A stretch of DNA of 64,000 nucleotides from Desulfobulbaceae bacterium. GTDB taxonomy: Bacteria; Desulfobacterota; Desulfobulbia; Desulfobulbales; SURF-16. The position numbers and the translations under genes were made by a program. The notes under the pieces are model-generated. The model had not been told where the DNA came from. It ran no database searches and was given only the letters and a program-made list of their open reading frames with translations. The first letter of the stretch is position 1. Each line of letters opens with the position of its first letter. Location: contig JAGXFQ010000016.1 of NCBI GenBank assembly GCA_024637145.1, positions 1 through 64,000 of the forward strand, written 5' to 3'. Shown here piece by piece: positions 40,937 through 51,295 of the stretch.

Positions 40937-42094
40937 GTGGATAGAGTGGATCATTTCCTGACCGAAGATCAGCAGATGATTGTCGATCTGGCAAGGCAGA
41001 TCACCGACGAGATGGTGATTCCCAATCGGGCGCGCTATGACGAGACAGAGGAGTATCCCCTGGATATCGTCGAGGCCTTGGCCAAATCCGATTTTTTTGC
41101 TCTTTTTGTCCCAGAGGAATATGGCGGCTTGGGCGGCAGTTGTTATGATCTGGTTCTGGCTCTGGAGCAGATCGGCCGCGGCTGTGTGGGTATCGCCACG
41201 GCCTATGCGGCAAGCGCCCTGGGGGCCTATCCTATTATTGTCGGCGGCAGTCATGAACTGAAATCAAAATATCTGCCCGATATTGCCAGCGGCAAAAAAA
41301 GGGCGGCCTTTGCCCTCACCGAATCAAATGCCGGCAGTGATGCCGGTGGTATTCAGACCACCGCTGTCCTGGATGGCGACGAATGGGTTATCAACGGCAC
41401 CAAGCAATGGATCACCAATGGCGGCCAGGCCCATCTCTATACCGTGATTGCCATTACCGATCCCAGCAGGGGGGCCCGCGGCGCCTCCATGTTTGTGGTG
41501 GAGGCGGATGATCCCGGTTTTTCCTGCGGTCCCAAGGAAAAGAAGATGGGTATCCGCTGTTCTGCCACCACGGAACTTATCTTTCGGGATTGTCGTATCC
41601 CCAAGGACCGGATCATCGGCCGGCAGGGCACAGGTTTTATCACCGTGATGAAGACCCTGGACAGGTCACGGCCCGGTATTGCCAGCCTGGGAGTGGGTCT
41701 GGCTCAGGCCGCTCTTGATGAGTCGGTGACCTATGCCAAGGGCCGTTATCAGTTTGGTAAGCCCATTATCTCTTTTCAGGCGGTCCAGCATATGTTGGCG
41801 GACATGGCCATTGAGACAGAGGCTGCCCGGGCCCTGGTCTATGTCAGTGCCCGCCATATTGACGCCCATCCCAAGGATATGTCCAAGGCCTCGGCCATGT
41901 GCAAGGTTAAGGCCACGGATGTGGCCATGAAGGTGGCTGTGGATGCGGTTCAGGTCTTTGCCGGCTATGGTTTCATGCGTGAGTATCCGGTGGAGAAGAT
42001 GATGCGCGACGCCAAGATTCTGCAGATCTATGAAGGCACAAACCAGATCCAGCGTAATGTTGTGGGTCAGGAACTCAATAAAGAGTATACCTGA
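40937..42094 (+). CDS. Acyl-CoA dehydrogenase inside the fatty acid synthesis run
   Basis: The protein of 385 residues is a flavoprotein of the acyl-CoA dehydrogenase family. FAD-binding motifs AFALTESNAGSDAGG and INGTKQWITNGG are present, and the catalytic base Glu lies in LQIYEGTNQIQRN near the C-terminus. It reduces an electron-transfer flavoprotein, encoded immediately downstream (etfB, etfA). Location between fabH and fabG suggests it acts on acyl chains during synthesis, either reducing enoyl groups or desaturating; normally these enzymes serve beta-oxidation. GTG at 40937 with GAGGAAGGG upstream was chosen; a GTG 9 bp further on is possible. Confidence 0.92.
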   Translation: MDRVDHFLTEDQQMIVDLARQITDEMVIPNRARYDETEEYPLDIVEALAKSDFFALFVPEEYGGLGGSCYDLVLALEQIGRGCVGIATAYAASALGAYPIIVGGSHELKSKYLPDIASGKKRAAFALTESNAGSDAGGIQTTAVLDGDEWVINGTKQWITNGGQAHLYTVIAITDPSRGARGASMFVVEADDPGFSCGPKEKKMGIRCSATTELIFRDCRIPKDRIIGRQGTGFITVMKTLDRSRPGIASLGVGLAQAALDESVTYAKGRYQFGKPIISFQAVQHMLADMAIETEAARALVYVSARHIDAHPKDMSKASAMCKVKATDVAMKVAVDAVQVFAGYGFMREYPVEKMMRDAKILQIYEGTNQIQRNVVGQELNKEYT

Positions 42095-42170
42095 GACATG
42101 ATCCCCAGGATGCCGAGGCACTGCTCTTTGTCTGCCCCTTCATCCCTCAATCAATTTCCTGCGATGAGTT

Positions 42171-42959
42171 ATGAGAATTGTTGTCTGCATAAAACAAGTT
42201 CCCGATGCCAAGGATGTCCGTCTTGACCCCGTGACCAACACCCTGTCCCGTGAAGGCGTCAAGTCGGTGATCAATCCCTATGACCGGCATGCCATGGAAG
42301 AGGGGGTGCGCCTCAAGGAGCAGTATGGCGGCACGGTCACCGTGATTTCCATGGGACCTCCCCAGGCCAAGGCCATTTTAAGCGAGGCCATTTCCTGCGG
42401 GGTTGATGACGCCTTTTTGGTTTCTGACCGCGCCTTTGCCGGTTCGGACACCCTGGCCACCACCTACACCCTGGCCCAGGCCATCAAGAAGAGCGGGGCG
42501 GTGGATCTGGTCCTCTGCGGCAAACAGGCCACAGACGGCGATACCGCGCAGGTGGGCCCCGGTCTAGCGGCCCGGCTTGACATGCCCTACGTCACCTGTG
42601 TCAAAAAGATCAATGCTATCAAGGATCAGGTGATGCGCGTCGAACGGATGATGGATGACGGCTATGATGAGGTCGAGATTGAGCTGCCGGCCCTGCTCAC
42701 TGTGGTTAAAGAGATTAATGTCCCTCGTTTTCCTTCCCTGCGAGGTCTGCGCAAGGCCAAGACCTTTGATATCCCCAGCTATAGTGCTGCTGATATTGAT
42801 GCCGACCCTGCACAGCTGGGCCTGGGCGGTTCGCCCACCTGGGTGGTGAAGGTCTTTCCCCCCGAATGTAAAGGGGAGCGGAGCATGATTGAGGGAAGCC
42901 TGGAAGAGATTGCCGATAAACTGGCAGGGATTTTATCTGACAGCGCCTACGGCGCCTAA
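42171..42959 (+). CDS. etfB: Electron transfer flavoprotein, beta subunit
   Basis: The 262-residue protein is the beta (FixA-type) subunit that binds AMP or second FAD. It opens RIVVCIKQVPDAKDVRLDPV, and carries VNPYDRHAMEEGVRL-type segment as INPYDRHAMEEGVRLKEQYG, then DLVLCGKQATDGDTAQVGPG and IELPALLTVVKEINVPRFPS. It lies 76 bp after the acyl-CoA dehydrogenase and 18 bp before etfA. Confidence 0.95.
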   Translation: MRIVVCIKQVPDAKDVRLDPVTNTLSREGVKSVINPYDRHAMEEGVRLKEQYGGTVTVISMGPPQAKAILSEAISCGVDDAFLVSDRAFAGSDTLATTYTLAQAIKKSGAVDLVLCGKQATDGDTAQVGPGLAARLDMPYVTCVKKINAIKDQVMRVERMMDDGYDEVEIELPALLTVVKEINVPRFPSLRGLRKAKTFDIPSYSAADIDADPAQLGLGGSPTWVVKVFPPECKGERSMIEGSLEEIADKLAGILSDSAYGA

Positions 42960-42977
42960 TCTAACGGTTTTTGTAAT

Positions 42978-44162
42978 ATGCTACTTATTGATACTGAAGC
43001 CTGTATTGGCTGTGGCCTCTGTGAGGACAATTGTCCTTTTGAGGCGATCCATGTTGTGGATGGCAAGGCAGTGGTTAATGATTCCTGCACCCTGTGCGGG
43101 ACCTGTGTTGACCATTGTGAGGTGGCGGCCCTTGCCATTGAGCGCGATGAGGGCGAAGCAATAGATCTGGCGGCCTGGTCCGGCATCTGGGTCTTTGCCG
43201 AGTATCGGGGCGGTAAGGTCGCCCAGGTCACCAACGAACTCCTGGGGGTCGGCACGGAACTGGCGGCCCAGCGTGGTGTCAAGCTGGCTGCTGTTCTGCT
43301 TTGTGGCCAGAGTGGCGATGTCCCTCAGCAGCTCATTGCCGCGGGTGCTGATATCGTCTACATTGTGGAAGATCCTGCCTTGGCCGATTTTTCCGATGAT
43401 GCCTATGGCAATGCCTTGGAGGATCTGGCCAGAAAATATAAGCCTGAGGTTATCCTGGCCGGTGCCACCGCCATTGCCCGCTCCTTTATTCCCCGGGTGG
43501 CCACCTCACTTATTACCGGCCTGACGGCAGACTGCACTAATCTTGCCATTGGCGATGACGGCCATCTCCACCAGACCCGGCCTGCCTTTGGCGGTAATAT
43601 CATGGCAACCATCATCTGCCCCAAGCACCGCCCGCAAATGGCAACGGTGCGGCCCATGGTGATGAAGGCCAATACGCCTGACCCCGCTCGCCAAGGTGAG
43701 ATTATTGTCGAAACCATTGCCCCGGTCCGGCTGCAGTCGCGGGCCCGGGTGGTGCGCACGGTTTTCACCGAGGGCGAGCAGCTCAACCTCAGTGAGGCGG
43801 ACGTGGTGGTCGCCGGTGGTCGTGGTCTTGATACCCGTGAGGGTTTCAAGTTGGTTGAAGAGCTGGCAGCGCTTCTTGACGGCGCCGTGGGTGCCAGCCG
43901 GGCGGCGGTTGACAGCGGCTGGGTCGGCTATCCTCATCAGGTGGGCCAGACCGGCAAGACCGTGGCCTCCAAGCTCTATGTGGCCTGTGGTATTTCCGGC
44001 GCCATTCAGCATGTGATCGGTATGAAATCCTCGGAGATCATTGTTGCCATCAACCGTGATCCCAAGGCCACCATCTTTGATGTGGCTGATTACGGAGTGG
44101 TTGGTGATCTCTTTGAGATCCTGCCCCGGGTCATTGAAAAAATCAAAGAGCGCCGCTCCTAA
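42978..44162 (+). CDS. etfA: Electron transfer flavoprotein, alpha subunit, fused to a 2[4Fe-4S] ferredoxin domain
   Basis: The 394-residue protein begins with a ferredoxin domain (about residues 1-60) holding two cluster motifs, [12 protein letters not shown] and [12 protein letters not shown]. The ETF-alpha domains follow: [20 protein letters not shown] and [12 protein letters not shown], then the C-terminal FAD-binding domain with [33 protein letters not shown] and [14 protein letters not shown]. The ferredoxin domain permits direct electron exchange with the anaerobic ferredoxin pool, which plain ETF-alpha lacks. Partner: EtfB upstream. No clear ribosome binding site is seen before the ATG. 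Confidence 0.94.
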   Translation: MLLIDTEACIGCGLCEDNCPFEAIHVVDGKAVVNDSCTLCGTCVDHCEVAALAIERDEGEAIDLAAWSGIWVFAEYRGGKVAQVTNELLGVGTELAAQRGVKLAAVLLCGQSGDVPQQLIAAGADIVYIVEDPALADFSDDAYGNALEDLARKYKPEVILAGATAIARSFIPRVATSLITGLTADCTNLAIGDDGHLHQTRPAFGGNIMATIICPKHRPQMATVRPMVMKANTPDPARQGEIIVETIAPVRLQSRARVVRTVFTEGEQLNLSEADVVVAGGRGLDTREGFKLVEELAALLDGAVGASRAAVDSGWVGYPHQVGQTGKTVASKLYVACGISGAIQHVIGMKSSEIIVAINRDPKATIFDVADYGVVGDLFEILPRVIEKIKERRS

Positions 44163-44176
44163 CCCTGGTGACGATT

Positions 44177-44923
44177 ATGGATTTAACAGGAAAGGTGGCC
44201 GTTGTTACCGGCGGCAGTCGTGGCATTGGTAAGGCGGTATGTCTGCGCCTGGGCGCCCTGGGTGCCACCGTGGTTATCAATTATGTGAGCCGCCCCGATG
44301 CTGCCCAGGAAACAGCGGCTGAGGTGGAGAAGGCAGGGGGCAAGGCTACCCTGGCCCAGTTCAATGTGGCTGACAGCGCGGCCGTTGATGCGGCCTTTAA
44401 GGAGATCCTGGAGACCCATGGCCGGATCGATGTGCTGGTCAACAATGCTGGCATTACCCGTGACGGCCTCTTCATGAAGATGAAGGAGGCGGATTGGGAT
44501 CTGGTCCTTGATACCAATCTCAAGGGGGCCTTTAACTGTATTAAGGCCGTGAACAGGCCCATGATGAAACAGCGCTCCGGCGCGATCATTTCCATCACCT
44601 CGGTGATTGGTTTTGCCGGTAATGCCGGCCAGGCCAATTACTCGGCAGCCAAGGCCGGACTCATCGGTCTTACCCGTTCCCTGGCCAAGGAGCTCGCCTC
44701 CCGCAATATCAGGGTGAATGGGGTGGCCCCCGGCTATATCGATACCGATATGACCAAGGACCTGCCCGAGTCGGTGAAGGAGATCATTTTAAGTGAAATT
44801 CCCCTGAGGTCCATGGGGGCGGCTGATGATGTGGCTGCGGCGGTGGCCTTTCTGGCCTCTGAGGATGCCCGTTATATCACCGGCCAGTTTATCCATGTCA
44901 ACGGCGGCATGTATATGGCGTAG
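44177..44923 (+). CDS. fabG: 3-oxoacyl-ACP reductase FabG
   Basis: The protein of 248 residues reduces 3-oxoacyl-ACP with NADPH. The Rossmann motif [13 protein letters not shown], the [10 protein letters not shown] segment and the catalytic Ser-Tyr-Lys ([20 protein letters not shown]) are all present, ending with [15 protein letters not shown] at 44177 is the natural start ([13 protein letters not shown]); a GTG nine bases earlier is possible. It follows etfA by 14 bp, so the ACAD-Etf insert and fabG are probably on one transcript. Confidence 0.95.
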   Translation: MDLTGKVAVVTGGSRGIGKAVCLRLGALGATVVINYVSRPDAAQETAAEVEKAGGKATLAQFNVADSAAVDAAFKEILETHGRIDVLVNNAGITRDGLFMKMKEADWDLVLDTNLKGAFNCIKAVNRPMMKQRSGAIISITSVIGFAGNAGQANYSAAKAGLIGLTRSLAKELASRNIRVNGVAPGYIDTDMTKDLPESVKEIILSEIPLRSMGAADDVAAAVAFLASEDARYITGQFIHVNGGMYMA

Positions 44924-45023
44924 TCTGAAAAATAATTCTGGTTATTGTCTGATCTGAAAAATTAAAGTAACATCGGCTCTTTTCTGGTCGAGCCAAAAGA
45001 CATCTATTTAAGGAGAACTTATT

Positions 45024-45251
45024 ATGTCTGTTGAAGAGAAACTCATTGATATTATTGCAGAACAATTGAGTGTTGATAAGGCGAAAGTTGTTCCTTCCGC
45101 CTCGTTTGTCGATGATCTCGGCGCCGATTCCCTGGACCTGGTTGAATTGATTATGGCCATGGAAGAGGCCTTTGATACCGAGATTCCTGATGAGGTTGCC
45201 GAAAAGATCACCACGGTTAAAGCTGCTATTGAGCATATCGAGAAGTTATAA
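45024..45251 (+). CDS. acpP: Acyl carrier protein
   Basis: The 75-residue protein has the 4'-phosphopantetheine attachment Ser in [20 protein letters not shown] and a normal ACP length. AAGGAGAAC lies before the ATG. It is followed by a hairpin terminator (45305-45346), consistent with the high copy number required for ACP relative to its neighbours. Confidence 0.97.
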   Translation: MSVEEKLIDIIAEQLSVDKAKVVPSASFVDDLGADSLDLVELIMAMEEAFDTEIPDEVAEKITTVKAAIEHIEKL

Positions 45252-45304
45252 GAGACCCGCGGCAACGCCCCTGGTTGGGCCGTCATGTCGGTGGATTTCT
45301 TGTT

Positions 45305-45346
45305 ACGCCTTATCCGTGCCATTACGATGGCACGGTAAGGCGTTTT
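45305..45346 (+). terminator. Hairpin between acpP and fabF, possible attenuator
   Basis: ACGCCTTATCCGTGCCAT pairs with ATGGCACGGTAAGGCGT over a TACG loop with one bulged T; four T follow. The short T-run suggests partial termination that lowers fabF expression relative to acpP. Confidence 0.65.
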
Positions 45347-45416
45347 CTGCCGTTTTAGCCGGGAAGATTATTTCTGAACCAGTTGTGCACGTTTTTGTGA
45401 TTTGAAGAGGGATATT

Positions 45417-46658
45417 ATGGCTCGAAGAGTTGTGGTCACTGGTGTTGGTCTGGTTACGCCCCTGGGCACGGGAGTTGCCAAAACCTGGGAAGGACTTTGT
45501 GCTGGCAAGTCGGGTGTGGGGCCGATTACCCGTTTTGACGCCACTGATTTTGCCGTGCAGATTGCCGCAGAGGTCAAAGACTTTCAGGTGGAAGATTTCA
45601 TGGATGCCAAAGAGGCCAAGCATCTCGACTACTTTGTGCAATATGCTCTCGGTGCCGCCCACATGGCCCTGGCTGACTCTGGTTTTGTGATTACGGAAGA
45701 GAATGCCACCCGGGTCGGCTCCATTGTCGGCTGCGGTCTGGGCGGCCTGCCCACCATTGAAAAATATCATCAGGTCTACATGGAAAAAGGGCCCAGAAGG
45801 ATTACCCCCTTTTTTATTCCCATGGTTATTCCCAACATGGGTGCCGGGCAGATTTCCATCTTTCACAAGGTCAAGGGCCCGAACATCTCTCCCACCACGG
45901 CCTGTGCCGCAGGCACCCACGCTGTGGGTGAGGCCTACCGGCTGATTGCCGACGGTTATTGCGATGCGGCCTTCACCGGCGGCAGCGAGTCGGTGATCTG
46001 CCCTCTGGCTGTGGGCGGTTTCAACGCTATGAAGGCCCTGTCCAAGCGCAATGATGACCCCCAGGGGGCCTCCCGGCCCTTTGATAAGGAGCGCAACGGC
46101 TTTGTGATTGCCGAGGGCGGCGGTATCCTTATTCTTGAGGAGCTGGAGCATGCCAGGGCCAGGGGCGCCAGGATCTATGCGGAGATGGCGGGTTACGGTC
46201 TTTCCGGTGACGGCTACCATATTGCCGCTCCCCCTGAAGACGGCAACGGCGCCATGCGCTGCATGCAGATGGCCCTGGATAACGCCAAGATGAATCCGGA
46301 AGATATTGATTATATCAACGCCCATGGCACTTCAACCCCTCTGAATGATGTGGTGGAAACCAGGGCCATTAAGGGTGTTTTTGGTGATCATGCCCGCAAG
46401 CTTGCCATCAGCTCCACAAAATCGATGACAGGCCACATGTTGGGCGGCGCCGGCGGTATTGAGGCGGTGTTTACCGCCCTTTCCCTCCATCACCAGATCG
46501 CTCCCCCCACCGTTAATCTGGAAAATCCTGATCCTGAATGTGATCTTGATTATATCCCGGGCAGCGCCAGGAACATGAAGATGCAGGTGGCCATGTCCAA
46601 CTCCTTTGGTTTTGGCGGCACCAATGCGGTGATTATCATGAAACGTTTTGAGGGCTGA
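45417..46658 (+). CDS. fabF: 3-oxoacyl-ACP synthase II
   Basis: The protein of 413 residues elongates acyl chains. The active-site Cys is in SPTTACAAGTHAVGEA, with His in INAHGTSTPLND and second His in KSMTGHMLGGAGGIEAVFTA. The opening RRVVVTGVGLVTPLGTGVAK is normal. ATG at 45417 has GAAGAGGGAT upstream; an upstream TTG is disregarded. It is followed 4 bp later by rpiB. Confidence 0.96.
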   Translation: MARRVVVTGVGLVTPLGTGVAKTWEGLCAGKSGVGPITRFDATDFAVQIAAEVKDFQVEDFMDAKEAKHLDYFVQYALGAAHMALADSGFVITEENATRVGSIVGCGLGGLPTIEKYHQVYMEKGPRRITPFFIPMVIPNMGAGQISIFHKVKGPNISPTTACAAGTHAVGEAYRLIADGYCDAAFTGGSESVICPLAVGGFNAMKALSKRNDDPQGASRPFDKERNGFVIAEGGGILILEELEHARARGARIYAEMAGYGLSGDGYHIAAPPEDGNGAMRCMQMALDNAKMNPEDIDYINAHGTSTPLNDVVETRAIKGVFGDHARKLAISSTKSMTGHMLGGAGGIEAVFTALSLHHQIAPPTVNLENPDPECDLDYIPGSARNMKMQVAMSNSFGFGGTNAVIIMKRFEG

Positions 46659-46662
46659 GCAG

Positions 46663-47088
46663 ATGAAAATTGCATTAGGGTGTGACCACGGCGGCCTGGG
46701 GCTCAAAAAGGAAATCGCCGTACTGCTGCAGGAGATGGGTCAGGAAGTGGTGGATCTGGGCACGGATTCTCCCGATTCCGTGCCGTACCCCAGTTTTGCC
46801 GAGGCGGTCTGTGCGGAAATAATTGCCGGCCGCTGTCAGCGGGGCATCCTGATCTGCGGCACCGGCATCGGCATGTCCATGGCAGCCAACAGGCATCAGC
46901 AGATTCGCGCCGCCCTCTGTCATGAGCTTTTTACGGCCCGCCTGAGCCGCGAGCATAATGATGCCAATGTCCTTTGTCTCGGCGCCCGGGTTATCGGTTC
47001 GGGCCTGGCCCTGGAGATGGTCAAGACCTGGCTGGCAACCGAGTTTGACGGCGGCCGCCATTTGGAGAGAATCGCCATGTTTTCCTGA
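46663..47088 (+). CDS. rpiB: Ribose-5-phosphate isomerase B
   Basis: The protein of 141 residues interconverts ribose-5-P and ribulose-5-P. Landmarks are ALGCDHGGLGLKKEIAVLLQ, DLGTDSPDSVPYPSFAEAVC, GILICGTGIGMSMAANRHQQ (active-site Cys and anion-binding Gly) and SREHNDANVLCLGARVIGSG. The start 46663 follows the fabF stop by 4 bp with GAGGGC upstream. Length matches the family. Confidence 0.95.
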   Translation: MKIALGCDHGGLGLKKEIAVLLQEMGQEVVDLGTDSPDSVPYPSFAEAVCAEIIAGRCQRGILICGTGIGMSMAANRHQQIRAALCHELFTARLSREHNDANVLCLGARVIGSGLALEMVKTWLATEFDGGRHLERIAMFS

Positions 47089-47229
47089 GCGCGGACCTGG
47101 TCAGCAAGGCGGCCAAGCCGCTGTTCACCGCCATTTTAAAAAGAGAGAAACAACAGAGAGCAATCGCGCCCCCAGAGCCTGGCCCTGCTCCTCTATTGTC
47201 ATCTCATTACCCCTAATTTAGATACTCCC

Positions 47230-48489
47230 ATGTCATCATTAAAAAAGAGTGATCCTGAAATCTTCCGGGCCGTTCGTCTCGAACTTGAGCGCCAGTCCAA
47301 CCAGCTGGAGCTCATTGCCTCGGAAAATATTGTCTCCACTGCCGTTTTGGAGGCCCAGGGCTCCATCTTTACCAATAAATATGCGGAGGGTTATCCCAAC
47401 AAACGCTATTACGGCGGCTGCGAATACGCGGATGAGGTCGAGTCCCTGGCCATTGCCCGGGCCCGGCAGCTCTTTGATGCCCCCTACGCCAATGTCCAAC
47501 CCCACTCCGGCAGTCAGGCCAATATGGCGGTTTATTTTGCCTGTTTGAAGCCGGGCGACAAGGTGCTGGGCATGGATCTGGCCCATGGTGGTCATCTCAC
47601 CCATGGCGCCTCGGTGAGTTTTTCCGGGGAACTCTATGATTTTTCCTCCTACGGCCTCAATAAAGAAACGGAACAGATTGATATGGCCGAGGTGGAACGG
47701 TTGGCGGCAACGGTAAGGCCGAAACTCATCGTGGCCGGGGCCTCGGCCTATCCCCGGGTCATTGATTTTGCAGGCTTCCGGGCCATTGCCGATAAGGTGG
47801 GAGCCCTGTTCATGGTGGATATGGCCCATATTGCCGGTCTTGTTGCCGCCGGTGTCCATCCCTCGCCTGTGGGCCATGCCCAGTTCGTCACCACCACCAC
47901 CCATAAGACCATGCGCGGTCCCCGGGGCGGTTTGATCCTGGCTGATGAGGAGTATGGCAAGAAGCTCAATTCAAAAATCTTCCCGGGCATCCAGGGCGGG
48001 CCGCTGGTCCATGTCATTGCCGCCAAGGCCGTGGCCTTTAAGGAGGCCATGACGGATGAGTTCAAGGCCTATCAGAGACAGGTGGTGGCCAATACCAAGG
48101 TGCTGGCCCTCAAGCTGCAGTCCTATGGTTTCCGTCTGGTATCCGGCGGTTCTGACAACCATCTCGTTCTGGTGGATATGAATAATAAGAATATCACCGG
48201 CAAGGATGCGGAAGAGGCCCTGGAGGCCGCCGGCCTCACGGTGAACAAAAACGCCATCCCCTTTGACACCCAGAGCCGTTTTGTCACCGGCGGTATCCGT
48301 ATCGGCACCCCGGCGGTGACCACCCGCGGCCTGAAAGAGGCGGAGATGGAAAAAATAGGCGCCTGGATCAACCGGGTCATTGAAAACAGGCTGAATAAAG
48401 AGGAACTCGGTCGTATCCGGCTAGAGGTACGCATGCTCTGTGAGGAATTTCCCCTCTATCCAGATCTTGCCCGGGAGTATGACGAGTAA
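47230..48489 (+). CDS. glyA: Serine hydroxymethyltransferase
   Basis: The 419-residue PLP enzyme converts serine and tetrahydrofolate to glycine and methylene-THF. The opening [20 protein letters not shown], the [17 protein letters not shown] segment, the PLP Lys in [18 protein letters not shown] and [19 protein letters not shown] are characteristic. It is flanked by rpiB and a dCMP deaminase gene, as in related genomes. The 141-bp gap before it has no recognised riboswitch. Confidence 0.97.
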   Translation: MSSLKKSDPEIFRAVRLELERQSNQLELIASENIVSTAVLEAQGSIFTNKYAEGYPNKRYYGGCEYADEVESLAIARARQLFDAPYANVQPHSGSQANMAVYFACLKPGDKVLGMDLAHGGHLTHGASVSFSGELYDFSSYGLNKETEQIDMAEVERLAATVRPKLIVAGASAYPRVIDFAGFRAIADKVGALFMVDMAHIAGLVAAGVHPSPVGHAQFVTTTTHKTMRGPRGGLILADEEYGKKLNSKIFPGIQGGPLVHVIAAKAVAFKEAMTDEFKAYQRQVVANTKVLALKLQSYGFRLVSGGSDNHLVLVDMNNKNITGKDAEEALEAAGLTVNKNAIPFDTQSRFVTGGIRIGTPAVTTRGLKEAEMEKIGAWINRVIENRLNKEELGRIRLEVRMLCEEFPLYPDLAREYDE

Positions 48490-48490
48490 G

Positions 48491-48952
48491 ATGGCAGAAC
48501 AGCAGCGGCCTTCGTGGCACGAATATTTTCTCTCCATCACCCAGCATGTGGCCACGCGTTCCACCTGTACCCGCCGCAAAGTGGGGGCAATTATTGTCCG
48601 GGACAAGAGAATTATTGCCACCGGCTATAACGGGGTGCCGGCAGGTATCCGTCACTGTGATGTGGTGGGCTGTCTGCGGGATGAATTACAGGTGCCCTCT
48701 GGTGAGCGGCATGAACTCTGCCGCGGCCTCCATGCCGAGCAGAATGCCATTATCCAGGCCTCCAGCCACGGTGTCTCCATTGCCGGCTCAACCCTCTACT
48801 GCACCAATATGCCCTGTTCCATCTGCAGTAAGATGTTGATTAACGCCAAGATCAAAACTATCTGCTATGCAGAAGGCTACCCCGATGCCTTGGCGGATTC
48901 GATGCTGGCTGAGGCCGGGATTGAAGTGGTTAAATTAGATTCTGCCAAGTGA
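48491..48952 (+). CDS. Deoxycytidylate deaminase (ComEB type)
   Basis: The protein of 153 residues deaminates dCMP to dUMP. The catalytic zinc site is [14 protein letters not shown] (His, Glu) and [14 protein letters not shown] (two Cys). An additional Cys/His-rich region, [15 protein letters not shown], is common in this family. ATG at 48491 lies one base after the glyA stop. The name ComEB refers to Bacillus homologues; no competence role is implied. Confidence 0.92.
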   Translation: MAEQQRPSWHEYFLSITQHVATRSTCTRRKVGAIIVRDKRIIATGYNGVPAGIRHCDVVGCLRDELQVPSGERHELCRGLHAEQNAIIQASSHGVSIAGSTLYCTNMPCSICSKMLINAKIKTICYAEGYPDALADSMLAEAGIEVVKLDSAK

Positions 48953-48971
48953 GAGCAACGAGGAGAGAGAG

Positions 48972-49445
48972 ATGAAATGCCCATACTGCGGTCACCTGGA
49001 AAACAAGGTGGTGGATTCCCGTCTTAACAAGGAGTACACCATTACCCGCCGCCGCCGTAAGTGTGAGGAGTGCCAGCGGCGCTTTACCACCTATGAGCGG
49101 CTGGAGGTCACCATGCCCATGCTCATTAAAAAGGATGGGCGCCGGGAGACATGGGACCGTACCAAGGTGGCGGATGGCCTCAAAAAGGCGTGCGAGAAAA
49201 GACCGGTTTCCATGACTCAGATCGAGGAGTTTGTCGATGCCCTGGAGCGGGATCTTCAGGATATGGGCGAGCGGGAAATCCCCGTCAAATTGGTGGGGGC
49301 CCGGATCATGGATGGTCTGCGCAACATCGACGAGGTTGCCTATGTGCGTTTTGCCTCGGTATATCGACAGTTCAAGGATCTCAACGAGTTTATGGACGAG
49401 CTGAAAGGCTTGCTCGGGGCCAAGGAAGATGCGACCAGCGACTGA
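48972..49445 (+). CDS. nrdR: Transcriptional repressor NrdR
   Basis: The 157-residue protein senses ATP/dATP and represses ribonucleotide reductase genes. Its N-terminal zinc ribbon has [20 protein letters not shown] and [16 protein letters not shown] (CxxC ... CxxC), followed by an ATP-cone domain ([20 protein letters not shown] ... [20 protein letters not shown]). It ends 17 bp inside the ribD frame, so the two genes overlap and are co-translated. Confidence 0.97.
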   Translation: MKCPYCGHLENKVVDSRLNKEYTITRRRRKCEECQRRFTTYERLEVTMPMLIKKDGRRETWDRTKVADGLKKACEKRPVSMTQIEEFVDALERDLQDMGEREIPVKLVGARIMDGLRNIDEVAYVRFASVYRQFKDLNEFMDELKGLLGAKEDATSD

Positions 49446-50538
49446 CGCTGACCTCCCCTTCATGAAGCTGGCCCTCAAGCTGGCTCAGAAGGGCAGGGGA
49501 CGGACCTCACCCAATCCCGTGGTGGGGGCGGTGGTGGTCAAAGACGGCAAGGTGGTGGGCCAGGGCTATCACCAACAGGCCGGCACCCCCCATGCCGAGG
49601 TGCATGCCCTGATCGCTGCCGGAAAGAGGGCGCGAGGCGCCACCATTTATGTTACCTTGGAGCCCTGTAACCATACGGGCAAGACACCACCCTGTACCCA
49701 GGCCATCCTTGCCCAAGGCATCACCCGGGTGGTGGTGGGCATGGTGGACCCCAATCCCCTGGTGGCCGGCAGTGGCTGCCGCTTTCTGGAGAGTCAAGGG
49801 GTGGAGGTGGCAGGGGAGTTGCTGGCGGCGGAGTGTCGGGCCATAAATCGGCCCTTTATCAAGCATATCAGCACGGGCAGGCCCTGGGTCATCATGAAGG
49901 CCGGCTGCAGCCTTGATGGCCGTATTGCCGTGGCGGACGGCCGCTGTGCCTGGATAACCGGCGAGGAGTCCCGCCGCGAGGTGCATCGTCTGCGGGATCG
50001 GGTCGATGCCATTTTGGTGGGGGTGGATACGGCCATTAATGATGATCCCTCTCTTACCACCCGTCTGCCGGGCCGCAAGGGGCGGGATCCCCTGCGGGTG
50101 GTTTTGGACAGTGCGCTGCGCCTGCCGCCCCGGGCGCGCATGCTGAGCCAGGAGTCCGCGGCCGAGACCTGGATTTTCTGCAGCATCCCCGCGGACCAGC
50201 AAAAACGGCAGGCCCTGGAAAGGGCCGGGGCCCGGGTCATTCCTGTCTCGCCCCAAGGGGGCAGGGTCAAGCTGGCGGAGGTGTTGGCAACTCTGGGTAA
50301 AGCGGGGCTCACCACACTTCTGGTGGAGGGGGGCAGTTCGGTCCATACCTCCTTTTTAAAAGAGGATCTGGTGGATCAGGTCAGCCTTTTTATGGCACCG
50401 CTCTTCCTGGGCAAGGGCTCGATCCCGGTGGTGGGCGATCTGGCCATAGCAGACGTGGGCCAGGGTCGGCGTTTTGAGACCAGTCGGGTGAAACGTTTCG
50501 GCAACGATGTCCTGATTGAGGGCTTTTTCAGCCACTAG
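49429..50538 (+). CDS. ribD: Riboflavin biosynthesis protein RibD (bifunctional deaminase-reductase)
   Basis: The 369-residue protein performs the second and third steps from GTP in riboflavin synthesis. The N-terminal deaminase zinc site is in [10 protein letters not shown] and [15 protein letters not shown]; the C-terminal reductase (about 150-365) has [36 protein letters not shown] and [15 protein letters not shown]. It overlaps nrdR by 17 bp, begins the rib run D-E-BA-H, and has no RFN riboswitch visible upstream. Confidence 0.96.
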   Translation: MRPATDADLPFMKLALKLAQKGRGRTSPNPVVGAVVVKDGKVVGQGYHQQAGTPHAEVHALIAAGKRARGATIYVTLEPCNHTGKTPPCTQAILAQGITRVVVGMVDPNPLVAGSGCRFLESQGVEVAGELLAAECRAINRPFIKHISTGRPWVIMKAGCSLDGRIAVADGRCAWITGEESRREVHRLRDRVDAILVGVDTAINDDPSLTTRLPGRKGRDPLRVVLDSALRLPPRARMLSQESAAETWIFCSIPADQQKRQALERAGARVIPVSPQGGRVKLAEVLATLGKAGLTTLLVEGGSSVHTSFLKEDLVDQVSLFMAPLFLGKGSIPVVGDLAIADVGQGRRFETSRVKRFGNDVLIEGFFSH

Positions 50539-50585
50539 GGAATTTTTATAAATGGCAACCGGGCCCATGCCCGGACATAAAGAAA

Positions 50586-51245
50586 ATGTTTACAGGAATC
50601 ATTCAAGGCCAGGGGCGTCTCCTGGAAAAAAGACCAAGCGGCGGCGGCATGCTCTTTGTGATTGAGGCGGATTTTGATCTGCCCGATCCGCAGGAGGGGG
50701 AGTCCATCGCCTGCAACGGTGTCTGCCTTACCGCCAAAGAAATCAAGGGCCGTCGTTTTGCGGTGGATGTCTCGCCTGAGAGCCTGACCCGTACCAATTT
50801 AGGGGACAAGGCCACCGGCTCTTTCCTTAATCTGGAACGGGCCTTACGGTTAAGCGATCGTCTGGGCGGCCACTTGGTCAGCGGCCATGTGGACGGGGTG
50901 GCGCGGGTTCTGGCGCGCCAGCCTGAGGGCGATTTTGTGCGGTTTCTCTTTTCAATCCCCCCGGGCTGCGGCCGCTATCTCATTGAAAAGGGCTCCATCA
51001 CCATTGACGGCATCAGCCTGACGGTGAATGGCTGCGATGCTTCTACCTTCAGTGTCGCCATCATCCCTCACACCCTGGAGATCACCAGTCTGGGGGCGCT
51101 CAGCCAGGGGGCTGAGGTCAATATTGAGGTGGATCTCATTGGTAAGTATGTGGAAAAATTACTCTCTGTCCCAAAGGATGCGGGGGGAGGTGCCGGTTCC
51201 GGCATTAACCCGGCCTTTTTGGCGGAAAATGGTTTTTTGAAATAA
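50586..51245 (+). CDS. ribE: Riboflavin synthase, alpha subunit
   Basis: The 219-residue protein is the trimeric synthase that dismutates two lumazine molecules. The two lumazine-binding repeats begin FTGIIQGQGRLLEKRPSGGG and HLVSGHVDGVARVLARQPEG. Pairs of signature GESIACNGVCLTAKEI and GSITIDGISLTVNGCD are present. It lies 47 bp after ribD; the gap has a short GC hairpin (CCGGGCCCATGCCCGG) but no RFN element. Confidence 0.95.
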   Translation: MFTGIIQGQGRLLEKRPSGGGMLFVIEADFDLPDPQEGESIACNGVCLTAKEIKGRRFAVDVSPESLTRTNLGDKATGSFLNLERALRLSDRLGGHLVSGHVDGVARVLARQPEGDFVRFLFSIPPGCGRYLIEKGSITIDGISLTVNGCDASTFSVAIIPHTLEITSLGALSQGAEVNIEVDLIGKYVEKLLSVPKDAGGGAGSGINPAFLAENGFLK

Positions 51246-51295
51246 TAATATGAACATCGCCATGGCGGTGGACGCAAAATAGATAGGTTATTTGT

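Noticed and set aside
47089-47229. Glycine riboswitch ahead of glyA
   Set aside because: No tandem aptamer-like conserved sequence in the 141 bp gap.
50539-50585. RFN (FMN) riboswitch ahead of ribE
   Set aside because: Only a short GC hairpin is present; none of the RFN conserved stems fit the 47-bp gap.
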